Positions 8,843 through 18,358 of a stretch of 64,000 nucleotides of DNA are shown piece after piece. Source of the stretch: Pseudocolwellia agarivorans (GTDB taxonomy: Bacteria > Pseudomonadota > Gammaproteobacteria > Enterobacterales > Alteromonadaceae); NCBI RefSeq assembly GCF_002000085.1, contig NZ_MUZU01000001.1, forward strand, positions 496,001-560,000, in the 5' to 3' direction. The number at the start of each line of letters is the position of its first letter. Positions within the stretch are counted from its first letter, which is position 1. The notes beneath the pieces were generated by a model that was not told where the DNA came from, did no database searches, and saw nothing but the letters and a program-made list of their open reading frames with translations. The position numbers and the translations under genes were made by a program.

Positions 8843-8913
8843 AAATAGCTATTTTTGAGGAAAGAAGTTGCCGCATAAAAAGCAATAATTGCCGTTTCTA
8901 CTAAACAAATAAA

Positions 8914-8950
8914 ATAGCAGAAAAACATATATCACACGTTTCTCTGCTAT
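8914..8950 (-). terminator. Terminator of the branched-chain catabolic operon
   Basis: Read on the minus strand, ATAGCAGAGAAAC pairs with GTTTTTCTGCTAT (13 bp, one mismatch) and is followed by TTTTATTT. It lies 27 bases after the last stop codon of the leftward operon. Confidence 0.65.
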
Positions 8951-8976
8951 ATCCGTAAAAAACTTACTTAAGTAAC

Positions 8977-9750
8977 TTACCTTGCTGGCATTCTAATAGC
9001 GCCATCTAGGCGAATGGTTTCACCATTAAGGTATGAATTTTCAATAATATGTAACGCAAGGCGAGCAAACTCATTAGGTGCTCCCATACGTTTAGGAAAT
9101 TGAATATTATTAACCAATGACTCTTGTACCTTTTCAGGCATCGCTAATAACATAGGTGTTCCCATAATCCCTGGGGCTATGGTATTTACTCTTATACCTG
9201 AAGACGCTAAATCTCTCGCCATAGGTAGAGTTAAAGCGACAATTCCACCTTTACTTGCCGCATAAGCGGTTTGCCCCATTTGCCCATCATAAGCAGCAAC
9301 TGATGCGGTATTAATAATAACACCACGCTCGTTGTCGTTATTAGGTTCATTTAATGCCATTTTTTCAGCTGCCATTCGAGCAACATTAAAACTACCAATT
9401 AAATTAATATTAATGGCTAAACTAAAAGCGGATAACGCTTGCGCTTTTTTGTCGCGATCGAGTACTTTTTTAGCAGGGGCAATACCGGCACAATTAATAC
9501 AAATATCTACACGGCCAAACTGAGCAATAACAGACTCAAAAGCACTTTCAACAGACGTTTCGTTGGTTACATCGGTACAAACAAACATAACTTTATCGTT
9601 ACCAAATTCCGCTGAAAGTTGTGCGCCCTGCTCTTGGTTAAGATCAAAAACCGCGACTTTTATACCTGTTTTATTTAATTCTTCTAATACGGCTCTGCCT
9701 AAGCCCGATGCTCCACCCGTTACCACAGCAACTTTATTTTCAATATTCAT
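8977..9750 (-). CDS. Short-chain dehydrogenase, 3-hydroxyacyl-CoA dehydrogenase (HSD17B10-like)
   Basis: The 257-residue Rossmann-fold enzyme has an NAD-binding TGGASGLG at residues 11-18 and a catalytic set of S150, Y163 and K167 (YAASK). The sequence resembles type-10 17-beta-hydroxysteroid dehydrogenase/2-methyl-3-hydroxybutyryl-CoA dehydrogenase, including APGIMGTPML and the C-terminal LDGAIRMPAR. It would oxidise 2-methyl-3-hydroxybutyryl-CoA in isoleucine breakdown, which fits its place as the last gene of the branched-chain operon. Substrate preference within short 3-hydroxyacyl-CoAs is inferred from context. Confidence 0.88.
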   Translation of the reverse strand: MNIENKVAVVTGGASGLGRAVLEELNKTGIKVAVFDLNQEQGAQLSAEFGNDKVMFVCTDVTNETSVESAFESVIAQFGRVDICINCAGIAPAKKVLDRDKKAQALSAFSLAININLIGSFNVARMAAEKMALNEPNNDNERGVIINTASVAAYDGQMGQTAYAASKGGIVALTLPMARDLASSGIRVNTIAPGIMGTPMLLAMPEKVQESLVNNIQFPKRMGAPNEFARLALHIIENSYLNGETIRLDGAIRMPAR

Positions 9751-9791
9751 TACTTTTCCTCGTTAATTTGAATTAGCACTACTAACCTCAA

Positions 9792-10856
9792 TTAAATTGA
9801 CTCAACCCAACCAAATTTATCTTCACAAGTACCGTATTGAATACCGGTTAAGTTGTCATAAAGTTTTGTAGCGACATCACCGGTTTCATTATTATTAATA
9901 ACGTATTCTTTTCCTTTAAAGCCCAGCTTTCCTACGGGGGATATAACTGCAGCCGTACCACAACCGAATACCTCGGTTATTTTCCCGCTGGCTATATCAG
10001 CTAAAATCACGTCAATATCTAAACGCTGTTCGCTTACTTCATAGCCTAATGCTGGAGCTAGTTTCAAAATAGAATCTCGTGTAATTCCCGGTAAAATACT
10101 GCCACTGAGCTCAGGCGTTACAATATGTGCATTTTCATACACAAAACAAATGTTCATTGCGCCAACTTCTTCAATGTATTTACCTTCTACGGCGTCTAAC
10201 CAAAGCACTTGCGAGTAACCTAATTTAATAACTTCTTCTGAAGCAAAAAGGCTCGCAGCATAATTACCACCTGTTTTAGCTTCGCCAACACCACCTTTTA
10301 CAGCTCGACGATATTCATCAGCAACAAAAACTGAAATAGGCACTAATCCACCTTTAAAATAGCTTCCTGCTGGCCCTGCAATAATATAATGGCTATAGTT
10401 CATACTAGCCCCAAGGCCCAATTTAGCACTTGTAGCGATCATCGTTGGGCGTATATACAAGGATGAACCTTTTTGATGAGGCACCCAATCTTGATCTAAG
10501 TAAACTAACGACTTTAACGCTTCTAAATGCAAAGCTTCGTCAACCTCTGGCATTACCATACGTTTTGCTGAACGATTAAAGCGCTTTATATTTTCTTGAG
10601 GACGAAATAAATTAATACTATCGTTCACGTTTCGGTACGCCTTTAGGCCTTCAAATATTTCCTGACTATAATGTAAAACCGCAGCGGAAGGATCTAACGA
10701 TAAAGGCTGATAAGGATAAATTTCTTGATTGTGCCAGCACTTATCTGGGGTATATTGCTGCATAAACATATGATCAGAGAAGGTTTCACCAAAACTATAT
10801 TCAGCTGGGCAAGTACCACGTTCATTTGGATGTTTTGAATTTATTGTAATTGTCAT
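9792..10856 (-). CDS. ilvE: Branched-chain amino-acid aminotransferase
   Basis: The 354-residue fold-type IV PLP enzyme resembles the eukaryotic-like BCAT2 group. LHYSQEIFEGLKAYR (about 61-75) is characteristic, K194 in GEAKTGGNYA is the PLP lysine, and FGCGTAAVISPV binds the cofactor phosphate. It exchanges the amino group of leucine, isoleucine or valine with 2-oxoglutarate. Located between acyl-CoA dehydrogenase and the short-chain dehydrogenase, it provides the first, transamination step of the pathway encoded by the operon. A catabolic role is inferred from the operon; biosynthetic use is equally possible. Confidence 0.9.
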   Translation of the reverse strand: MTITINSKHPNERGTCPAEYSFGETFSDHMFMQQYTPDKCWHNQEIYPYQPLSLDPSAAVLHYSQEIFEGLKAYRNVNDSINLFRPQENIKRFNRSAKRMVMPEVDEALHLEALKSLVYLDQDWVPHQKGSSLYIRPTMIATSAKLGLGASMNYSHYIIAGPAGSYFKGGLVPISVFVADEYRRAVKGGVGEAKTGGNYAASLFASEEVIKLGYSQVLWLDAVEGKYIEEVGAMNICFVYENAHIVTPELSGSILPGITRDSILKLAPALGYEVSEQRLDIDVILADIASGKITEVFGCGTAAVISPVGKLGFKGKEYVINNNETGDVATKLYDNLTGIQYGTCEDKFGWVESI

Positions 10857-10904
10857 TTACTTCTCTTTATATTTTCTATTTTATGTCTGATTTATTAACG
10901 CTTA

Positions 10905-12056
10905 TTAATCTTTTAAGATATCTCTAGCGATGATCACTCGCTGAATTTCACTTGTACCTTCATATATAGTGGTAATTCTGACATCTCTAGCTAAGCGCTC
11001 TATCGGATATTCTTTTATGTACCCTGCCCCACCTAATAGTTGCAATGCGGTATAACAAGCATCGTTCGCTTTTTCAGATGCAAATACCTTTGCCATAGAG
11101 GCAGAAGTAGAAAATGGTAAACCATTATCTTTGTTAACAGCCGCTTGCATGATTAACAAACGAGCCGCTTCTAGTTCGGTGTATCGGTCACTTAACATCC
11201 ATTGCAAACCTTGAAAGTTTGATAACGACTGACCAAATTGCTTACGCTCTTTAATATAGTCTTTAGCGTATTCAATCGCTTCAAGCCCTAAGCCTAATGC
11301 TAATGAAGCTATGCCTATACGGCCACCCGCTAGTTCAGTTACCGCTATTTTAAAACCTTGGTTTTCTTTACCTAACAAAGCAGAAGCAGAAATACGACAA
11401 TTATCGAAAATCACTTGATTCGTTGAAGAGGCTTTTTGCCCCATTTTTTCTTCAGCTTTAGCAATAGTGATACCTGGAGTATCGCCATCCACTAAAAAAC
11501 AACTTATGCCTTTACCTTTAGGTAAGCTAGGATCTGTTACTGCCCACACAACAAATACGCCAGCATAATCCCCTGAAGTAATAAACGTTTTAGTGCCGTT
11601 AAGCACGTATTCGTCTCCCTCTTTTACTGCTTGGGTTTTCATACCTGCAGGATCAGAACCTGCAACCGTTTCAGTTAAGCAAAAACCAGCAGCAAAACAC
11701 TCACCACTACAAATTTTGGGTAAGTAATGTGATTTTTGCTCTTCGTTACCTACAGCTTGAATCACTTCAGCCACCATATTCGTTACCGATGTGGTAACTG
11801 CAGTTGAAGAACATCCTCGGGCAAGTTCAGTTATCGCTAAAGAAAAAGCAACGCTGCCAGCCTCAATACCGCCATATTGGCTATCGATATTAATGCCCAT
11901 AAAACCTAATTCGCTGAGTTTTTTAATATTCGATAAAAACAGCTCTTTACCGCTTTCTTGCTCAACTAATTCAGCATTAGGTTTTAATTCAGCTTCAGCA
12001 AATTGTTTTGCTGTGTCTTGAATCATTATTTCTTCTTCATTAAATTCTATTTGCAT
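10905..12056 (-). CDS. Acyl-CoA dehydrogenase, short/branched-chain type
   Basis: The 383-residue flavoprotein has the three-domain acyl-CoA dehydrogenase layout. Motifs include FCLTETVAGSDPAGMKTQA (about 125-143), TFITSGDYAGVFVVWA, and the C-terminal IYEGTSEIQR, where E366 is the expected catalytic base. It oxidises acyl-CoA to enoyl-CoA with FAD and passes electrons to electron-transferring flavoprotein. In this operon the likely substrates are isobutyryl-, 2-methylbutyryl- or isovaleryl-CoA from the branched-chain dehydrogenase complex. The gene lies between lpd and the aminotransferase, all read leftward with gaps of about 50 bases. Confidence 0.9.
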   Translation of the reverse strand: MQIEFNEEEIMIQDTAKQFAEAELKPNAELVEQESGKELFLSNIKKLSELGFMGINIDSQYGGIEAGSVAFSLAITELARGCSSTAVTTSVTNMVAEVIQAVGNEEQKSHYLPKICSGECFAAGFCLTETVAGSDPAGMKTQAVKEGDEYVLNGTKTFITSGDYAGVFVVWAVTDPSLPKGKGISCFLVDGDTPGITIAKAEEKMGQKASSTNQVIFDNCRISASALLGKENQGFKIAVTELAGGRIGIASLALGLGLEAIEYAKDYIKERKQFGQSLSNFQGLQWMLSDRYTELEAARLLIMQAAVNKDNGLPFSTSASMAKVFASEKANDACYTALQLLGGAGYIKEYPIERLARDVRITTIYEGTSEIQRVIIARDILKD

Positions 12057-12101
12057 ATTTTTATCTCAAGATATTTATTACGTTAATCAGCAACACTCTA
12101 A

Positions 12102-13526
12102 TTACATATGTATCGCATGACCTAAGGTCGACATGGCAGCTTCCATAGTGGCTTCGCCTAATGTTGGATGAACATGAATGGTATTAGCTAAATCTTCTAG
12201 CCGTGCCCCCATTTCAATCGCAGTAGCAAATTGATTACTTAACTCTGCAACATGAGCACCCACAGCATGAATTCCGATAACCACATGGTTATCTTTACGG
12301 GCGGTTATACGAACAAAACCGCCATCGTTACCGGCTTCCATTGCTAACGCTTTACCTATAGCAGCAAAAGGAAATTTACCTACAAGGGTTTCTGTACCTT
12401 GTAATTTTGCTTCCGCGGCCGTTATACCCACACCAACAAGTTCAGGTTCAGTAAAACAAACGGCAGGAATAACCGTTGGGTTAAACTCTCGCTTTAAACC
12501 AGAAATAATTTCGGCAACCATTTCCCCTTGTGCTGACGCTTTATGTGCCAACATAGGTTCTCCAACTAAGTCACCAATTGCCCAAACGTTTTTCATTGCT
12601 GTACGACATTGCTTGTCAACTTTAACGAAAGCGCCATTCATATCGACACACATATTCTCTAAACCGTAACCTTGCGTATTAGGTCGACGGCCAACAGTGA
12701 CTAAGATTTTGTCGCCATGAATTGAATGCTCAATACCTTTTTTGTCGGTATAGGTTAATGTGGCTCCTTCACCTGTACCATGGTCAACAACCGACTGGGC
12801 GCGAGCTGAATATTCAATGTCTACATTATGTTTTTTCAACCATGTGGTCACCGGCTTTGTTAGCTCTTTATCAAACAGCGGTACAATAGAATCCATGCCT
12901 TCAATAAAGGTCACTTTAGCACCCAACTTACGGTAAGCGATGCCCATTTCTAGGCCGATATAACCAGCCCCAATCACCACTAAATGATTAGGTAATTCGT
13001 TTTGATCAAGTGCTTGCGTAGACGAAATAACATTTTCGCTATAGGGTAAAAAAGGCAATTCAGTTGCAGTTGATCCCGTTGCTAAAATAACGTGTTCCGC
13101 TTTAATACTTACAACACCTTCTGCAGTATCAACCGTACAATTTTTAGCGTCTGAGAAATTAGCCCAACCTTTAATTTGTTTCACCTTGTTCTTTTTCAGT
13201 AAAGCTTCAACACCGCTACTTAAACGCGCGACGATTGAATCTTTCCAGTCGATCAATTTTGGCATATCAAGCTGCGCAGGTTGTGGTACTAAAATGCCGA
13301 GTTTACCGTCGCCAGTATGCGCATTAATTTCTTCAAAACGTGATGCCGCATGAATTAACGCTTTTGACGGGATACAGCCACGAATTAAGCATGTTCCACC
13401 AGCTCTGTCGCCTTCAACAATCACGGTATCTAGCCCTAACTGTCCGGCACGAATTGCAGCAACATATCCGCCAGGGCCTGCACCTACGATTAATACTTTA
13501 CATGAAACTAAATTAGTCATTTTCAC
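12102..13526 (-). CDS. lpd: Dihydrolipoyl dehydrogenase (E3 of branched-chain 2-oxoacid dehydrogenase)
   Basis: The 474-residue enzyme has an N-terminal FAD site (VLIVGAGPGGY, about 11-21), the redox disulfide GGTCLIRGCIPSK (C46 and C51), a second NAD site (VVIGAGYIGLEMG) and the C-terminal active-site histidine in HVHPTLGE. It reoxidises the dihydrolipoyl arm of the E2 component with NAD. The start codon is two bases from the E2 stop, which indicates tight cotranscription and dedication to this complex rather than to pyruvate dehydrogenase. Confidence 0.93.
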   Translation of the reverse strand: MKMTNLVSCKVLIVGAGPGGYVAAIRAGQLGLDTVIVEGDRAGGTCLIRGCIPSKALIHAASRFEEINAHTGDGKLGILVPQPAQLDMPKLIDWKDSIVARLSSGVEALLKKNKVKQIKGWANFSDAKNCTVDTAEGVVSIKAEHVILATGSTATELPFLPYSENVISSTQALDQNELPNHLVVIGAGYIGLEMGIAYRKLGAKVTFIEGMDSIVPLFDKELTKPVTTWLKKHNVDIEYSARAQSVVDHGTGEGATLTYTDKKGIEHSIHGDKILVTVGRRPNTQGYGLENMCVDMNGAFVKVDKQCRTAMKNVWAIGDLVGEPMLAHKASAQGEMVAEIISGLKREFNPTVIPAVCFTEPELVGVGITAAEAKLQGTETLVGKFPFAAIGKALAMEAGNDGGFVRITARKDNHVVIGIHAVGAHVAELSNQFATAIEMGARLEDLANTIHVHPTLGEATMEAAMSTLGHAIHM

Positions 13527-13528
13527 TC

Positions 13529-15274
13529 CTACATGAATAAGGTTGCTGGAGACTCAAGCAAGCTTTTAATACGTTGTACAAATAGTGTCGCTTCCCAACC
13601 ATCAATGACTCGATGATCAAACGAAGATGAAATATTCATAATATCGCGAGGAACAAAACCACCATCTTGCCAAACAGGTCGTTTAGCGATTTTATTAATA
13701 CCAATAATGGCCACTTCAGGAGAGTTGATAACGGGTGTAGTAACAATGCCGCCCATTGGGCCAAGGCTTGTTATAGTGATCGTTGAACCGCTTAATTCTT
13801 CACGCTTAGCTTTACCGCTACGCGCTGCTGTTGATAAACGTTTAACTTCGTCGGCTGATTGCCATAAATCCAATGTTTCAGCGTGTTTAATAACCGGTAC
13901 AACTAAGCCGCTGTCTGTTTGAGTTGCAATACCGACATGAGCTGCGCCATAGCGATATACAATATTATCGTCGTCATCAAAACGTGCGCTCATTTCAGGG
14001 TAATCTTTTAAAGCAATAACCAAGGCTTTAATGAAAAAAGGTAGCATGGTTAATTTGGGCTGATCATCTGTACGTTCTTTATTGAGCTTGGCACGAAGCT
14101 TTTCTAATTCAGTAACGTCAATTTCTTCCACATACGTAAAGTGAGGAATACGTTGCATGGTATCTTGCATAATGGCGGCAATTTTGCGACGTAAACCAAT
14201 AACTTTAACCTCTTCAATTGATTCGTTAGCAACAGCATTGGTACTAGAATTGGAAGATGTAGAAGCTATAGCTGACGATTGACCCGCGATAAAGGCATCT
14301 AAATCATCATGAGTAATGCGATCAGCAGGACCTGTTCCTCGTACATAATTTAAATTAATACCGGCATTCATAGCACGTTGACGAACCGCAGGCGCTGCTG
14401 TTGGTTTTTCTCCTTCGGCGCGTGGAACGCCAGTAAAAGTAGGCGCGTTACCATGAGCATTTGCTGTAGGTATTTTAGATATATTCGGCTTTTCAAATGC
14501 CGCTTTAGCTGACTTAACAACTTTAGTTTGAGCTACATTAGTTTGAGCCACTGCACTTTTTGCTTGTTCGACTTTAACTTGCGTAACAGCAGGTGTTTCA
14601 GCTTTACTATTTGATGGTGCCTGACTCGCTAACTCAGAAATATTACCTGCACCTTCAACGTCTAAACGTACAAACATTGAACCAACAGCAATCATTTCTC
14701 CCGCTTCGCTAGCACGCCATACTAGTTTTCCATCTGTAGGAGCTGGAATTTCAACGGTGGCTTTGTCGGTCATTACGACACATAACACATCGTCTTCTTC
14801 GATGTTGTCGCCAATATTTATGCTCCACTCAACCACTTCAACTTCGGCAATACCTTCACCAATATCAGGTACATCAATATAATAGTTACCCGGTAAGTTA
14901 TTAGTTGAAGATGAGTTTTGAACCGCTACGCCTTCTTCAACAACTGCGTTTTCTACCGTTGTTTCTGGTGCTTCAACTTCCTGTTCAGGTGCAGAGCTAA
15001 CAACTGTATTTTCATCATAATTTGCAACACTAGCGTCTACTTGTAGTTTTACAAAGTCGGCACCAACGGCAATCATATCGCCCGCTTGGCAAGCTTGCCA
15101 CGTTACTGTCCCGTCTACAGGAGATGGAATTTCAACAGTCGCTTTGTCGGTCATTACGACACATAACACATCGTCTTCTTCGATGGTTCCACCAACTGCA
15201 ACATTCCACTCAACAACTTCAACTTCTGCAATACCTTCACCAATGTCTGGTACTTCAATTAAAAAATTGCTCAT
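13529..15274 (-). CDS. bkdB: Dihydrolipoamide acyltransferase E2 with two lipoyl domains
   Basis: The 581-residue protein has two N-terminal lipoyl domains, each with the VVMTDKATVEIP lipoylation site (K44 and K171). These are followed by an Ala/Thr/Val-rich linker, a peripheral-subunit-binding domain (about 285-330, PAVRQRAMNAGIN) and a catalytic 2-oxoacid acyltransferase domain with H554 in FDHRVIDG. It transfers the branched acyl group from E1 to CoA. Branched-chain E2 proteins usually have one lipoyl domain. The second one here is coded by a near-copy: 45 bases are identical at 14760-14804 and 15141-15185, implying recent duplication or gene conversion. Confidence 0.93.
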   Translation of the reverse strand: MSNFLIEVPDIGEGIAEVEVVEWNVAVGGTIEEDDVLCVVMTDKATVEIPSPVDGTVTWQACQAGDMIAVGADFVKLQVDASVANYDENTVVSSAPEQEVEAPETTVENAVVEEGVAVQNSSSTNNLPGNYYIDVPDIGEGIAEVEVVEWSINIGDNIEEDDVLCVVMTDKATVEIPAPTDGKLVWRASEAGEMIAVGSMFVRLDVEGAGNISELASQAPSNSKAETPAVTQVKVEQAKSAVAQTNVAQTKVVKSAKAAFEKPNISKIPTANAHGNAPTFTGVPRAEGEKPTAAPAVRQRAMNAGINLNYVRGTGPADRITHDDLDAFIAGQSSAIASTSSNSSTNAVANESIEEVKVIGLRRKIAAIMQDTMQRIPHFTYVEEIDVTELEKLRAKLNKERTDDQPKLTMLPFFIKALVIALKDYPEMSARFDDDDNIVYRYGAAHVGIATQTDSGLVVPVIKHAETLDLWQSADEVKRLSTAARSGKAKREELSGSTITITSLGPMGGIVTTPVINSPEVAIIGINKIAKRPVWQDGGFVPRDIMNISSSFDHRVIDGWEATLFVQRIKSLLESPATLFM

Positions 15275-15276
15275 TT

Positions 15277-16338
15277 CTATTCTCCCATCACTTTTCTTAA
15301 TGCATCACCAACGCGAGCAGGCCCAGGGAAATAATCCCATTCTTGTGCATGGGGATATGGTGTATCCCAGCCAGTAACTCGAATAATAGGAGCTTCTAAA
15401 TTGTACATACATAACTCTTGAACTATGGCCATCAACTCAGCACCAAAACCACTGGTTTTAGTGGCTTCGTGGACAACAATACAGCGCCCAGTTTTTTTAA
15501 CAGACTTTTCAATGGTTTCTTCATCAAGTGGTAGTAGCGTACGTAAATCAATAACTTCCGCATCTATACCTGTTTCTTCAGCTGCACATATAGCAACATG
15601 CACCATAGTGCCGTAAGCTAAAATAGTAACGTCTGAACCTTCACGGGCAATAGCCGCTTTACCTAAAGGTACGGTGTAATGACCGTCTGGAACTTCACCT
15701 AATTCATGCTCAGACCAAGGGGTTACCGGTCTGTCGTGATGACCATCAAATGGGCCGTTGTATAATCGTTTAGGCTCTAAAAATATAACGGGATCATCGT
15801 CTTCAATTGACGCAATAAGCAAACCTTTAGCGTCGTAAGGATTAGAAGGAATAACCGTTTTTAATCCTGCAACATGAGTAAACAATGCTTCAGGTGATTG
15901 CGAATGGGTTTGCCCACCGTATATACCACCACCAGTAGGTGTTCTAATGGTAATTGGCGCAATAAACTCACCCGAAGATCGATAACGTAAACGTGCTGCT
16001 TCAGAAGCAATTTGGTCGTATGCTGGTAAAATATAATCAGCAAATTGAATTTCAGGAACAGGTCGTAAACCATAAGCGCCCATGCCTACGGCAGCCCCTA
16101 TAATGCCTAGCTCAGAAATTGGTGCGTCGAAACAACGTGATTTACCATATTTAGCCTGCAAACCTTCTGTTGCTCTAAATACGCCACCGAAATAACCAAC
16201 ATCTTCACCAAAAACAACCACGTTATCGTCTTGCGCCATTTTTACATCAAGGGCATCACGAATGGCTTCTATCATATTTTTACGAGACACTTGTTTCTCA
16301 GTTGTTTTATGTTGAGGCATAACTTTTCCTTCTGGCAT
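15277..16338 (-). CDS. bkdA2: 2-oxoisovalerate dehydrogenase E1 beta subunit
   Basis: The 353-residue transketolase-like subunit carries VVFGEDVGYFGGVFRAT (about 42-58), the PEIQFADYILPAYDQI segment and a C-terminal transketolase domain with IDLRTLLPLDEETI. Paired with the alpha subunit, it binds thiamine diphosphate and decarboxylates 2-oxoisovalerate, 4-methyl-2-oxovalerate and 3-methyl-2-oxovalerate. Spacing to both neighbours is two bases, so it is translated within one tight operon. Confidence 0.93.
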   Translation of the reverse strand: MPEGKVMPQHKTTEKQVSRKNMIEAIRDALDVKMAQDDNVVVFGEDVGYFGGVFRATEGLQAKYGKSRCFDAPISELGIIGAAVGMGAYGLRPVPEIQFADYILPAYDQIASEAARLRYRSSGEFIAPITIRTPTGGGIYGGQTHSQSPEALFTHVAGLKTVIPSNPYDAKGLLIASIEDDDPVIFLEPKRLYNGPFDGHHDRPVTPWSEHELGEVPDGHYTVPLGKAAIAREGSDVTILAYGTMVHVAICAAEETGIDAEVIDLRTLLPLDEETIEKSVKKTGRCIVVHEATKTSGFGAELMAIVQELCMYNLEAPIIRVTGWDTPYPHAQEWDYFPGPARVGDALRKVMGE

Positions 16339-16340
16339 TT

Positions 16341-17788
<1,448 letters not shown>

Positions 17789-18289
17789 GTGAGCAATTTA
17801 ATTTTAGATAAAACCGACATAGAAATATTAAAAGAGTTACAACAAGACGCAGGCATTTCTAATCTTGAATTAGCTGATAAAGTTTCATTATCAGCCTCAC
17901 CTTGTTCAAGACGAGTTAAGCTACTTCAAGAGGCGGGTTTTTTTAGAGGCAAAGTCACCTTACTCGATCCTAAAAAAGTGGGGTTGCCTGTTAATGTCTT
18001 TATTCAAATTACCTTAAGCCGCCAAAAAAAGAATAATTTAGAAAAATTTGAAAACAAAATAAGCCAATGGCCACAAGTAATGGAGTGCTATTTAATGACA
18101 GGTGATTTTGATTACTTAGTTCGAGTTGCCGTGCCTGATTTAACTAGCTATCAAGAACTGTTAGAGCAACTCACAGAAATGGAAGGTATTAGCCATATAA
18201 AAAGTAGTTTTTCATTAAAACAAATTTGTTATAAAACAGAATTGCCTTTGGAACATATGTCTAGCCACGTTAATGTTAAATCACTATAA
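17789..18289 (+). CDS. Lrp/AsnC-family regulator, probable BkdR-like activator
   Basis: The 166-residue protein has an AsnC-type helix-turn-helix (DIEILKELQQDAGISNLELADKVSLSASPCSRRVK, about residues 8-42) and a C-terminal RAM ligand-binding domain (MTGDFDYLVRVAVPDL, about 108-123). Lrp-type BkdR proteins sense branched-chain amino acids and activate the bkd operon in Pseudomonas. The divergent position next to bkdA1 supports the same role here. AAGGAATTC before the start codon provides a ribosome site, and the start is GTG. Confidence 0.88.
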   Translation: MSNLILDKTDIEILKELQQDAGISNLELADKVSLSASPCSRRVKLLQEAGFFRGKVTLLDPKKVGLPVNVFIQITLSRQKKNNLEKFENKISQWPQVMECYLMTGDFDYLVRVAVPDLTSYQELLEQLTEMEGISHIKSSFSLKQICYKTELPLEHMSSHVNVKSL

Positions 18290-18321
18290 AATCCATTAAT
18301 CAGAGTTCTAGTTAAATGATT

Positions 18322-18346
18322 TCAGGTGCGTCACTGACACACCTGA
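18322..18346. terminator. Hairpin between convergent Lrp-type and S9 peptidase genes
   Basis: TCAGGTG-GTCA with TGAC-CACCTGA forms a near-perfect palindrome around a 1-3-base loop, placed in the 69-bp gap between two convergent stop codons. No T-tract follows, so it is a terminator only by position. Confidence 0.45.
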
Positions 18347-18358
18347 TTAAACTAACGG

